Assembly: GCA_016717265.1 (NCBI GenBank)
Contig: JADKFX010000001.1
Span: 3,794,501-3,858,500, forward strand
DNA length: 64,000 nt
Direction of reading: 5' to 3'
Source: Saprospiraceae bacterium
GTDB taxonomy: Bacteria; Bacteroidota; Bacteroidia; Chitinophagales; Saprospiraceae
In this document: positions 34,640 through 43,550 of the stretch, one piece after another
How the letters are laid out: every line of letters starts with the position of its first letter
Position numbering within the stretch: position 1 is the first letter of the stretch
The notes under the pieces: model-generated
Databases searched by the model: none
What the model was told of the DNA's origin: nothing
The model's input: only the letters and a program-made list of their open reading frames with translations
Position numbers and translations under genes: made by a program

Positions 34640-35401
34640 CTAATCGAATCCTGGTATTTCGCCGCCAAGCCAACGCTTAAAAAGCGAAGCTTTTTCAGTA
34701 CTTACCAAAACTTCTTCGTCAATTGGGGGCTTTAGATTTATTTTAATTCTGGATTTTGAATAAACCTGCATTTCATCAATTGCTTTAAGATGTACAATCA
34801 GCTTCCTGTTTAATCTAAAAAATAAATCTTGCGGTAAAATCTCTTCTATGCGATTCAGTGATTGGTCTATAGGGTATTTTTTACCATTCCAGGTGAAAAT
34901 TAAACTCATCTTATGGTCTGAATAGAAATAAGCCACTTCATCTATAGTAACTATCTTTAACGATCTCCCGATTTTGACCAAAAAGCGCAATGGAAAATCC
35001 TCATTTTTTGAGATTTTCTCTGTTGTCTCAAAGGTTTTTAATAACAAATCATCTATTCGCTCCAAAATGCTTTCTAATTCATTTATTTTTATAGGCTTTA
35101 GTAAGTAATCAAAAGCTTTTACTTTGATCGCTTTTAAGGCATATTGATCATATGCTGTGGTAAAAATGATCACGCCCTCAATTTTAAATCGTTCAAAAAG
35201 CTCAAAACTTAATCCATCTCCTAACTGAATATCGAAAAATAATACATCCGTTGCATGGCTAATATGATTTTCAAAAAATTGATCTGCTTCCAATAAACTT
35301 CCCAGTTCTGCTAAAATCTCAAGCTCTGGCCGAAGCTCTTTTAACATCCTGATCAATCTACTAGATGCTAATTTCTCATCTTCTAAAATAATTACCTTCA
35401 T
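34640..35401 (-). CDS. LytTR-family response regulator
   Basis: The 253-residue protein has an N-terminal receiver domain (MKVIILEDEKLASSRLIRML; phospho-acceptor Asp57 in VLFFDIQLGDG; conserved Lys in YLLKPIKINEL). The C-terminal domain (about 145-250) is LytTR: FPLRFLVKIGRSLKIVTIDE, FYSDHKMSLIF, LFFRLNRKLIVHLKAIDEM. LytTR domains bind DNA as dimers at direct repeats. It follows the sensor kinase by 4 bp, making a classic two-component pair; the genes immediately downstream are likely targets, though the 113-bp gap to them has no clear promoter. Confidence 0.94.
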   Translation of the reverse strand: MKVIILEDEKLASSRLIRMLKELRPELEILAELGSLLEADQFFENHISHATDVLFFDIQLGDGLSFELFERFKIEGVIIFTTAYDQYALKAIKVKAFDYLLKPIKINELESILERIDDLLLKTFETTEKISKNEDFPLRFLVKIGRSLKIVTIDEVAYFYSDHKMSLIFTWNGKKYPIDQSLNRIEEILPQDLFFRLNRKLIVHLKAIDEMQVYSKSRIKINLKPPIDEEVLVSTEKASLFKRWLGGEIPGFD

Positions 35402-35405
35402 AGCA

Positions 35406-38276
35406 TTAAAAAATTATTGGGATGGTTACACTAAATAAACTGTCTTTTTCCTCCACTAAAATTGCCTGGTCTGTCAATAATTTATATCGAAACCGGATAC
35501 TATCCAGACCAAATCCTGTGGAGGGATTGGAATGCCTTTTTTTATTTATTGAATTTGTAAATACAATTTGATTCTTTGCTACAAGAATACTAATTTTCAA
35601 AGGATGCAATTTCGAAAGTTCATTATGCTTTAATGCATTCTCCAATAAAAGTTGCAAAGTCATAGGAACTAGCTTCCCAGACTTTATAGATACATTCAAG
35701 TCCAATTCTAAATGCTCTGGATACCTTAACTTTAGCAACTCATAATAATTTTTCAAATTACTTAATTCCTCATCCAAAGAAATCACTGATAAATCTCTAT
35801 ATTTTAAAATGTTTCTAAAGTAATCAGAAAGCTTCTCTGTAAAAGCAATTGCTTTTGTACTATCTTCCTCTATTAATGAAATAACAGAATTAAAACTATT
35901 AAAAAGAAAATGCGGATTGACCTGACTTTTTAACAGCTCAAATTCTAATTCAGATGTTTTTCTCTTAAGTGTATCTTCTTTTGTTCTTGCAATTTCTCGC
36001 CTCCTAAGTAAATAAAAAAAAGAAAATATTATACCAGCAACAACAAAAAATACAAACCACCCTTGTTTCCAATATGGGGCCTGAATTTCGAAACTAAAAC
36101 AAAGTTGATTTGCTGTATTAAATTGATTATTGATACTAGACTGTACTATAAAAGTATATCGACCATGCAATAATTTTGAATAGGATGCTTTCCCCTCCTT
36201 TGACAAAATCCAATCGCTATCATATCCATCTAATTTATATCGATACTCAATATGATCAGATGCCAGAAAATGGACAGCGTTAAACTCAAAATAAAATTGG
36301 TTCTGCGAATAAGAAAATGTGGTATCCAAACCGATTTGAATCACTTGATCAAATTGTTGTATTTTGCTAAATGAATTTACCGGATCTTTCAATGAAGCCA
36401 TCGTTGCTGGATGAAATCGTATAATTTTATCTTTGCAACCGATCCAACAAATTCCATTATTATCAATAAATGAAGCATTTAATGACGGTTGTATTTCGGA
36501 CAGACCATACTCTTCATCTAAACTTATGTTAAAACCAGTTTTAGTGTTAAAAAGAACTAAATATCCATTTCCAGCAGCCAATAAAATGGAATCATTCAGT
36601 TTTGAAATACACTCATAATCATAATATTTGAATTGATGCTTTAACCAGGAAATTTTTTGTGTTCTAAGATCCATTTGACCAAGCCCCTTATTCATGGCAT
36701 TAAAATAGAGGAAACCGGGCATTTGGTAATCCAAACTAAAAATACTGGATAAACTGTCGATCCATTTATTTGATTTAAAATAAGTATCCGAATCTTTCAA
36801 AGTAAGCACACCATGGCCATCTGTTCCTATCCAGATTGTGCTCTTCTCATCTGGAACCAATTGATAAATAAAATTTGTTGGTAATAAATTACTCGCATTA
36901 TAAATAATAAAATTTGGATCTTCCGCAATCTTCATGGGCCTTCGGTTTGATAACCTTACAATTCCACCCAAAGTAGAAATCCAAATATACTTAGGGTCTC
37001 CAATAATTTGCAAAATATGATTATTTGGCAGCCCTTCTGTTTGCTTGAACCTGGTACTCTTTGATGTCCTGTGATTATAATAATGAATGCCGCCGCCATA
37101 AGTACCAATCCAAAAATTATCACTCATTCGATCTGAAAAAATAGAGGTAATATTCTCATTCGAAAATAATTCCTGTTTAATCCTTCCCTGTACCGGATCT
37201 AAAACATATAAACCCTTTGTGGTTCCTGCAAGTAAATCATTTGTAGTTATAGATCGGGCTATACATTGTATCGTTTTTCCCGGCAACATAAATTGAGTTA
37301 TTGGAAAAAATATTGAAATCAATCCTTTTGATTTATGTAAAATCCAAACATTGTTAAATTCATCAGAAACTGTAGAAACAATTTCATCTAAACCTACTTC
37401 ATCCTTTAAAATTGAATATTTTTCATCTGATATTATTTGAAAATAAATAATATTCTCGGTAAGAATTATTTTCTGTTGGGTAGAAATTTCAAAATGTGAA
37501 ATTAATTCCTTGTTCCAGGTTTTCCACACGGCTTCGCTGGTATTCATATCTGGATTCCATAAATAAATACCTGCTGATAAACTATTCAAATAAATTAAAT
37601 TATCCTTTACTTTTACATTTTGAATAATATCATTTTCCTTCAAACCAGGAACTTCAATTTTTGTACAATTTTTTGATTCATTATGAAAATTTAAAGCTTG
37701 TAGCCCTTCATCAGTGGCTACTAAAATACCGACTTTTGGGTGATACGCCATATCATTTACGTGAAGGCTTTTAAGGCCATCTTCGATTCCAAAATTGTAC
37801 ACATGCTGGTGATTGTAAACATAGACGCCTTCACCTTTTGTAGCAATCCAAAGTTGATTCATAGAATCCACCTTTAATGCAGAGATTTCAGTTTTAATTT
37901 GTCCTTCCTGTGGTTTCCAAGATTGTAAAATTGTATTTTCAATAAAATAGATTGCACCATTTTGACACCCAATCCAAAGAATCCCTTTCCGATCCTGAAC
38001 GAATACTTTGACTTGTTGATTTGTAACTTGTTCAGAGCCTAAAATTAATTTTTCATTTTGTCCGTTAAACAAGATAATTCCTTCAGATGTTGCGATATAA
38101 ATAAGTCCATTTTCACTTATAAAGAAACTTTGAAATTTGGCTCTGGCAGTTGTTGACTGCAAAGGATGTCTGTTTATAAATGGTTTTATACCATCTTGTC
38201 CAATTATTGTCGTTAAGACAATAAAGTTAAAACAAATAAATAAAATTGCTTTATGGTATGAAAACACCTTCCACAT
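35406..38276 (-). CDS. beta-propeller sensor histidine kinase (LytS-like)
   Basis: The 956-residue membrane sensor has a signal sequence (to about residue 27, IIGQ), then two sets of ligand_beta/Reg_prop propeller repeats (for example GILWIGCQNGAIYF, NQLWIATKGEGVYVYN, NFWIGTYGGGIHYYN, STIWIGTDGHGVLTL), then a Y_Y_Y-type beta domain (VHFLASDHIEYRYKLDGYDS). A membrane helix follows (about 720-740, WFVFFVVAGIIFSFFYLL), then a LytS-type kinase domain with the phospho-acceptor histidine in QVNPHFLFNSFNSV and the nucleotide-binding loops NALKHNE and GFGLDSIRFR. The propeller faces the periplasm. Its start overlaps the stop of the upstream YceI gene by 26 bp. Confidence 0.94.
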   Translation of the reverse strand: MWKVFSYHKAILFICFNFIVLTTIIGQDGIKPFINRHPLQSTTARAKFQSFFISENGLIYIATSEGIILFNGQNEKLILGSEQVTNQQVKVFVQDRKGILWIGCQNGAIYFIENTILQSWKPQEGQIKTEISALKVDSMNQLWIATKGEGVYVYNHQHVYNFGIEDGLKSLHVNDMAYHPKVGILVATDEGLQALNFHNESKNCTKIEVPGLKENDIIQNVKVKDNLIYLNSLSAGIYLWNPDMNTSEAVWKTWNKELISHFEISTQQKIILTENIIYFQIISDEKYSILKDEVGLDEIVSTVSDEFNNVWILHKSKGLISIFFPITQFMLPGKTIQCIARSITTNDLLAGTTKGLYVLDPVQGRIKQELFSNENITSIFSDRMSDNFWIGTYGGGIHYYNHRTSKSTRFKQTEGLPNNHILQIIGDPKYIWISTLGGIVRLSNRRPMKIAEDPNFIIYNASNLLPTNFIYQLVPDEKSTIWIGTDGHGVLTLKDSDTYFKSNKWIDSLSSIFSLDYQMPGFLYFNAMNKGLGQMDLRTQKISWLKHQFKYYDYECISKLNDSILLAAGNGYLVLFNTKTGFNISLDEEYGLSEIQPSLNASFIDNNGICWIGCKDKIIRFHPATMASLKDPVNSFSKIQQFDQVIQIGLDTTFSYSQNQFYFEFNAVHFLASDHIEYRYKLDGYDSDWILSKEGKASYSKLLHGRYTFIVQSSINNQFNTANQLCFSFEIQAPYWKQGWFVFFVVAGIIFSFFYLLRRREIARTKEDTLKRKTSELEFELLKSQVNPHFLFNSFNSVISLIEEDSTKAIAFTEKLSDYFRNILKYRDLSVISLDEELSNLKNYYELLKLRYPEHLELDLNVSIKSGKLVPMTLQLLLENALKHNELSKLHPLKISILVAKNQIVFTNSINKKRHSNPSTGFGLDSIRFRYKLLTDQAILVEEKDSLFSVTIPIIF

Positions 38277-38784
38277 GTACTTTTATTTGGTCGGATAATT
38301 TTTGATGAACAATTCTAGGAATATTAATCCTAAAGTCTTCAAGACTGATTGAAAATTTACTGACAAATGTTAAAATTCCATTTTTCCTTGATAATTGAAT
38401 TTGAATAATCCGTTCTTTTGTTACTCCATGAATTTCTAAATTTCCTTTTGCGCGAATTGTTTCATCATTTGTTTTATGAATGTCTATAGACTCTATAATC
38501 CGACCATAAAACTTAGCCTTGGGGTATGTACTACTTTCCATATAGTTCTCATTAAAATGCTCTTTTTGCAATGGACTATTAAAACCATCAAAAGTGTTTA
38601 TATCAACAATAAAAGCAAATGTTAAATCATTTGGCTTTAAGAGGCCTTCTAAGCTTTGTGAAGTGGCTTTAATTTGTTCCTGAGGAGCAATACTTATAAA
38701 TGAAATAGCGCCTTTCATTTTTTGGTTTTGCCCAAATAAACTAAGGTTTATAAAAACAACGAAAAAAAAGACAGGGCATCTCAT
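38251..38784 (-). CDS. YceI-family protein, second copy
   Basis: From the ATG at 38784 the product is 177 residues with a signal peptide (MRCPVFFFVVFINLSLFGQ); the longer frame starts at a TTG. It has the YceI motif KEHFNENYMESSTYPKAKFY and the turn GNLEIHGVTKERI. It is the first gene of the cluster, directly ahead of the sensor kinase with a 26-bp overlap. A YceI protein ahead of a sensor and another downstream suggests that lipid binding is linked to signalling. Confidence 0.86.
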   Translation of the reverse strand: MRCPVFFFVVFINLSLFGQNQKMKGAISFISIAPQEQIKATSQSLEGLLKPNDLTFAFIVDINTFDGFNSPLQKEHFNENYMESSTYPKAKFYGRIIESIDIHKTNDETIRAKGNLEIHGVTKERIIQIQLSRKNGILTFVSKFSISLEDFRINIPRIVHQKLSDQIKVHVEGVFIP

Positions 38785-38926
38785 TATAAATAAATTTCTG
38801 AACCCAAAACAGAATAATCTGTAAAATTCATCATTTGATTTCAATTTGGTTAACAAAATATGACTAAACCAAATTCAAGGTAGATGACACCGTAAATTTA
38901 ATAATTAAAGAATATACTTGAAACTA

Positions 38927-40102
38927 TTACTTGTAAGATTCAATGACTGCAGCAATTCCTTGTCCACCCCCTACACAAGCAGTGACTATGCCAAACTTTT
39001 GATTTCTATTTTGTAATTCATGGAATGCAGAAATTGTTAATCTTGCACCACTGCAACCAAGTGGATGACCCAAAGCAATTGCACCGCCATTTACATTCAC
39101 CAGATCTGGATTCAAATGAGCCTCCTTTATTACAGCCAAAGACTGGGCTGCAAAAGCTTCATTTAATTCAATAATAGAAATATCTTCTAATTTTCTACCA
39201 GCTTGAGACAATGCTTTTGGAATTGCAGCGCACGGACCAATCCCCATATAGAGAGGTTCAACGCCCGCAACACAACAGGATACAATTCTACCTATTGGAG
39301 TCAGTCCTAATGTTTTCATGAGTTGCTCACTCATAACCATAGTAAAAGCAGCACCATCACTAGTTTGTGATGAATTTCCTGCAGTTACTGTACCATTTAA
39401 TGCAAAGGCAGATTTTAAAAGTCCTAAAGAATTCAGACTCGTATCTCTTCGGATACCATCATCCTCGAAAATTTCATAAGTCAATTCTTTTCTTAGGCCA
39501 TTTTCTATTTTTATTTCTTTGATTGGAACACTACTAATTTGTTCAGAAAAGAAACCACGATCTTGAGCAGCTGCGGCTAATTGGTGAGATCGAAATGCAA
39601 ATTCATCCTGTTGTTCTCTCCCAATATTGTATTTTTTAGCAACGGCTTCAGCAGTAAAACCCATGCCTATAACATAATCCGGATTTAAATTTGCAACATC
39701 ATAATTCGGTGCTAATTTATAACCTTCCATAGGAATCATGCTCATATTTTCTACTCCACCAGCTATAAAACAAGATCCCATGCCAGCTCTAATTTTAGCA
39801 GTGGCGATGGCAATCGTTTCCAATCCAGATGCACAATAACGATTTACCGTCATGCCAGCGGTTCCTTTTCCGATCGCCCTGAGAGAAATTTGTCTGCCAA
39901 TTTGCAATCCTTGTTCTCCCTCTGGATTTGCACATCCAACAATAACATCATCAATTAATGTTGGGTCTAAACCTGGCAGTTTATTCATTAATCCATGAAT
40001 AATTGCGATTGCCAAATCATCGGAACGGGTAAATCGAAACCCTCCTTTCTTAGCTTTTGTAACAGCACTCCTGTTCATTGCAACAATAAAAGCCTCCTGC
40101 AT
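38927..40102 (-). CDS. acetyl-CoA C-acyltransferase (thiolase)
   Basis: The 391-residue cytoplasmic enzyme cleaves 3-ketoacyl-CoA in beta-oxidation or condenses acyl-CoAs. Catalytic residues are intact: acylated Cys90 in VNRYCASGLETIA, the histidine in GGAIALGHPLGCSGARL, and the C-terminal cysteine in TACVGGGQGIA. The loop NSSQTSDGAAF is normal. It follows the NuoE-NuoF fusion gene by about 30 bp and is probably co-transcribed with it. Both FadA and AtoB names are possible; the degradative form seems more likely from the LNEAFAAQ and GHPLG context, but the sequence does not decide. Confidence 0.93.
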   Translation of the reverse strand: MQEAFIVAMNRSAVTKAKKGGFRFTRSDDLAIAIIHGLMNKLPGLDPTLIDDVIVGCANPEGEQGLQIGRQISLRAIGKGTAGMTVNRYCASGLETIAIATAKIRAGMGSCFIAGGVENMSMIPMEGYKLAPNYDVANLNPDYVIGMGFTAEAVAKKYNIGREQQDEFAFRSHQLAAAAQDRGFFSEQISSVPIKEIKIENGLRKELTYEIFEDDGIRRDTSLNSLGLLKSAFALNGTVTAGNSSQTSDGAAFTMVMSEQLMKTLGLTPIGRIVSCCVAGVEPLYMGIGPCAAIPKALSQAGRKLEDISIIELNEAFAAQSLAVIKEAHLNPDLVNVNGGAIALGHPLGCSGARLTISAFHELQNRNQKFGIVTACVGGGQGIAAVIESYK

Positions 40103-40132
40103 ATATTCGTATTTCTAATGAGAACAAAAAAT

Positions 40133-41800
40133 TCATGCATTTGATTTCATTTTCAGGAATGGTTTTAATTCCTCTCCAAAATATTCCAGTGCATTATAAA
40201 CCGGTAAAGGGATACCACCTCCTAAAGCACATAAAGATCCTCGTTTCATCGTATCCAGTAAATCTTTTAATAGTTCAATATCTATTTTATAACTACTGTC
40301 ATTTTGAGCTTTTTGTAACATTTCTTTGCCTCGTGTAGATCCAATTCTGCATGGGAAACATTTTCCGCAACTTTCATGCGCAGTAAATGCAAATAAATGT
40401 TCTAAATATTCAATCATTGGAAAATTGTCGGGTACTGAAACAATAGAAGCATGTCCAAGCATAAATCCATTGGAAGCAAAAGATTCAAAATCAACCGTTA
40501 ATTCCTCAATTTTATGAATTGGCACCAATCCGCCAAGTGGCCCTCCAATATGTAATGCTTTTACTTTGGAATGGAAACCACCGCCTAATTGATACACTAC
40601 ATCATGAAGTGGTGTACCCATATCGACTTCATAAATACCGGGTTTATTGAAAAAGCTATCTAAAGACATCAATTTAGTGCCTGTAGATTTCTGTGTACCT
40701 ATGGATGCATAGCTTGTACCTCCATCTTTTAAAATGAAATACAAATTAGCCAGCGTTTCCACATTATTTACAACCGTTGGTTTTCTAAAAAGACCTTCTT
40801 GTACAGGGAAAGGTGGCCTTACCCGCACTTCTGCTCGCTGCCCTTCTATTGAAGATAATAATGCAGTTTCTTCTCCACAGATATAAGCACCTTGTGCTTT
40901 AATTACTTTAAATTCAAAATTAAAATCTGTATTAAAGATCGATTCTCCTGTAAATCCTAATCTTCGAAATTCTTCTAAAGCTTCTTGTATTCGCTCAACG
41001 GATTCAGGATATTCCGCCCGTATATAAATCACCCCTCGGTCTGCTCCAGTAACAAATCCTGCAATCAACATGCCTATCAATAATAAAAATGGCTGATGTT
41101 CCATAATATAGCGATCTGAATAGGAACCTGGATCTCCTTCGTCTGCATTACAAACAATAAATTTTCTTGGACCCGGAGCATTACTGCAGGCTTCAAGTTT
41201 TATTGAAATTGGAAACCCTGCTCCACCACGGCCTCTTAATCCAGATAACTTGATTTCAGATAATATTTTTTCCTTAGGTTTCTGAAAAGCAAGTTCTACC
41301 CTATTTCTAGCTTCATTGAGGTCAAATTCTAAATTTGTAAGGATACAATGGCCGCGATGTTTTACTATATATTTATCTCGAAATTTGGTTCCGGTTTTCT
41401 TTATTTGTTCCAGCTCTTGAATTGCACTACCTGAATAATTTGAACCCTGGAAATGAAATGCAGCATTTTCATGACACCTTCCAAGACAACACATTTCACC
41501 GATTTCAATTTCTTCAAACTGTTTACCAATTTTTGATTTTAATTCCTTTTGAGTTCCAGCAGTTAGACAAGCTGATCCATTACAAACATAAATTTTCTTT
41601 CCTTCATTTTCATTTCGTGTAAAATCATAAAAGCTAGCAGCTCCAAAAATTGTGGAAGTGCCCATTAGATAAGTTTCTGCAATCTGCGATATAGTTTCAT
41701 TCGATAAAAAGCCTTCCTTTGCATTTTCATTACCAACATGCTCGAAAAGGTTTTCAAAAAGACCTTTTCTACCAGATAAATGACTTAAATTTTTAGACAT
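40133..41800 (-). CDS. NuoE-NuoF fusion, NADH-binding diaphorase subunit
   Basis: The 555-residue protein joins two complex-I-like modules. Residues 1-130 are NuoE-like, with [2Fe-2S] ligands Cys73, Cys78 (CNGSAC), Cys105 and Cys109 (CCLGRC). The rest is NuoF-like: FMN/NADH site GLRGRGGAGFPISIK and CNADEGDPGSYSDR, the segment GAYICGEETALLSSIEG, and [4Fe-4S] ligands in ESCGKCFPCRIGS plus LCALGGG. Such fusions occur in HoxF of NAD-reducing hydrogenases and in the beta subunit of NAD-dependent formate dehydrogenase. No NuoG-like, hydrogenase or formate dehydrogenase alpha subunit is in the window; the gene is followed only by the thiolase gene. Its partner is unknown. Confidence 0.9.
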   Translation of the reverse strand: MSKNLSHLSGRKGLFENLFEHVGNENAKEGFLSNETISQIAETYLMGTSTIFGAASFYDFTRNENEGKKIYVCNGSACLTAGTQKELKSKIGKQFEEIEIGEMCCLGRCHENAAFHFQGSNYSGSAIQELEQIKKTGTKFRDKYIVKHRGHCILTNLEFDLNEARNRVELAFQKPKEKILSEIKLSGLRGRGGAGFPISIKLEACSNAPGPRKFIVCNADEGDPGSYSDRYIMEHQPFLLLIGMLIAGFVTGADRGVIYIRAEYPESVERIQEALEEFRRLGFTGESIFNTDFNFEFKVIKAQGAYICGEETALLSSIEGQRAEVRVRPPFPVQEGLFRKPTVVNNVETLANLYFILKDGGTSYASIGTQKSTGTKLMSLDSFFNKPGIYEVDMGTPLHDVVYQLGGGFHSKVKALHIGGPLGGLVPIHKIEELTVDFESFASNGFMLGHASIVSVPDNFPMIEYLEHLFAFTAHESCGKCFPCRIGSTRGKEMLQKAQNDSSYKIDIELLKDLLDTMKRGSLCALGGGIPLPVYNALEYFGEELKPFLKMKSNA

Positions 41801-41995
41801 ATGATTTTAAACTTATGAATCGAAGAGTGAAAATAATGCTTTTGAACAAATAGTTTACAATATGATTTAAATATCTATTTATTAACATTTTATATATAAG
41901 TTAATAATTTATATATTCAAAGCTAGGAATTTTCAAACAAAAAGCGTGTAGCTTACTTAAGGAATTTAATTTTAAAACCTTCAAAACAAACGATC

Positions 41996-42271
41996 ATGGA
42001 CTTAATGTCGATTTTAATTAATTCGATTGCAGGAGCTGCTGGCGGCTGGTTAACAAATATGCTAAAACAAAATGGCTTAGATGCTGTCGGCAATTTAATT
42101 GCCGGCGCTGCAGGTGGGAATATTCTACCTATTATCACCACAGCACTTGGTCTATTTGCAAATACCTCCAGTGCAGATGGAGGAGGTATAAATATTATTG
42201 GAATTATTGTATCCCTTTTAGGAGGTGGTGCAGGTTCATTAATTGGTGGCCTTTTCAAAAAGGCTGCTTAA
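41996..42271 (+). CDS. small glycine-rich hydrophobic protein
   Basis: The 91-residue protein is almost entirely apolar and Gly/Ala rich, with GAAGGWL, LIAGAAGGNIL, LGGGAGSLIGGLF and other glycine-zipper stretches, and a short basic tail (FKKAA). Start and stop are clean, and a terminator follows 19 nt after the stop, so I take it as the real frame over the overlapping minus-strand one. The function is not known. Glycine-zipper peptides insert in membranes or assemble into ordered stacks; both are only possibilities. Confidence 0.72.
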   Translation: MDLMSILINSIAGAAGGWLTNMLKQNGLDAVGNLIAGAAGGNILPIITTALGLFANTSSADGGGINIIGIIVSLLGGGAGSLIGGLFKKAA

Positions 42272-42996
42272 AATTTAATATTGATAATGAAAAACCGCTT
42301 CAGACATTACTTTGACGCGGTTTTTTATTTAAATTCTTATGTAAACAAATCCATTATTAAATCCTAAAATAAGTTTTTAATAATGTAAAAAATAAAATAT
42401 CATATTCAAGAAATATCCTTTCAATGCATCTATTTATATAAAGGAAAGGAGGTTATAAATAACTCAACGTTTGTTTAGTAAAATAATTTAACACCATTAA
42501 ATCCTAAATTAATTTTTATAAGTATAAATATCTAAGGTTGGAAATTGCCACTTTATAGCTTGCTTAGCGAGTCCATTGAATCGTTACAATTCCAAAATAA
42601 TTAGATGCTTAAAATTTAAAAATTCTATTCATTACGAATGATGATAGGATGACAAAGAAACTCAAGTTTAAGTGAACATTGGGTTTGATTTTCCAATTTA
42701 ATAAAAAAACCACCCCCAAATAAATCATTCATGCATCTTATCTGGAGATGGTTTTTAATTTTGTTTTCGAAATCTTATAGGCTACTCATAAAATTGTATA
42801 AATTTAAATTGTAAGCTGACTGCATCCTGCTGATTTGTTTAAACCAGATCAAACAGCTAAGGGAATTTGGTTTTCGAAATAATCAATATCAAGGAGCTGC
42901 AATCCTTTTACCTTCTTAAAGCTGGCTCCAGACTTTTCTAAAACCTTATCTTTTGTTAAAAGACAATCATATGAGTATATAAACTTTTATCAATTT
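42272..42996. other. intergenic region, 725 bp
   Basis: After the terminator at 42291, an AT-rich stretch follows. Two imperfect copies of a TTAAATCCTAAA-type segment lie near 42357 and 42496, about 140 bp apart. A loose inverted repeat with a T run at 42703-42753 could end the cupin transcript. No gene was recognised. Confidence 0.4.
42291..42326 (+). terminator. terminator of the glycine-rich gene
   Basis: AAAACCGC at 42291-42298 pairs with GCGGTTTT at 42317-42324, followed by further T. The loop is 18 nt. Confidence 0.8.
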
Positions 42997-43452
42997 CTAT
43001 TTGTGCATGTTGGATTTGGCATAGTCCACCATTCCCTGAAAATCTACTAAAACTACCGGTTCATTACCAACTACCCATGCATCATGACCCTTTGGCAAAA
43101 GAGAGACATCACCAGGTTTACAAATAAATTCTGTACCATCATCCATTATTACCTTTAAAGTACCGGAAACATGATATTGATAATGTGGTATTTCACAACT
43201 TTCTGTCTTTGCAATATCTTTTACAGATGTTGACCATCTCCATCCAGGCTGAAATATGGCTCTTCCAATCATAGCACCGCCAATTTGAACTAGCTCCACT
43301 TTCCCTTTTGGAAACTCTCGAACTTCAGAAGGTTTGTTAAAGCTCACTTTTTCTGCCTTCTCTGGCAAAATAAAATCATGTTTGTGGGCAATGATACTTG
43401 CAGTAATGCAAATGATAGCCAAAGATGCAATTAAAACGATTTTCTTTTTCAT
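42997..43452 (-). CDS. exported cupin-domain protein
   Basis: The 151-residue protein starts with a hydrophobic signal or anchor (MKKKIVLIASLAIICITASI). A single cupin barrel follows: CEIPHYQYHVSGTLKVIMDD holds the histidine-bearing first cupin motif and ICKPGDVSLLPKGHDAWVVG holds the second. The metal site is less complete than in classical cupins (His-x-Gln-x-His). Role unknown. It lies 98 bp downstream of an AraC regulator in the same direction and is likely controlled by it. Confidence 0.82.
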   Translation of the reverse strand: MKKKIVLIASLAIICITASIIAHKHDFILPEKAEKVSFNKPSEVREFPKGKVELVQIGGAMIGRAIFQPGWRWSTSVKDIAKTESCEIPHYQYHVSGTLKVIMDDGTEFICKPGDVSLLPKGHDAWVVGNEPVVLVDFQGMVDYAKSNMHK

Positions 43453-43550
43453 AATACTTTTTTAAAAATGAATGAATTAAATTAATAGAACAAAAGTATT
43501 ATGCGTCAAAGATCAATTCCTTGTAGATATTTCGGTAAGATTTGTAGATT

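Noticed and set aside
41953..42258. Minus-strand frame of 101 codons rich in Pro and Ile
   Set aside because: It is the complement of the clean glycine-rich gene on the plus strand, which has a terminator and a sensible composition; the Pro-rich reading is a shadow of Gly codons.
42350..42540. Two similar TTAAATCCTAAA segments
   Set aside because: They are short, AT-rich and imperfect; chance similarity is likely in this base composition.
42703..42753. Possible terminator of the cupin gene
   Set aside because: The inverted repeat has mismatches and a loop of about 30 nt; too weak to list as a terminator.
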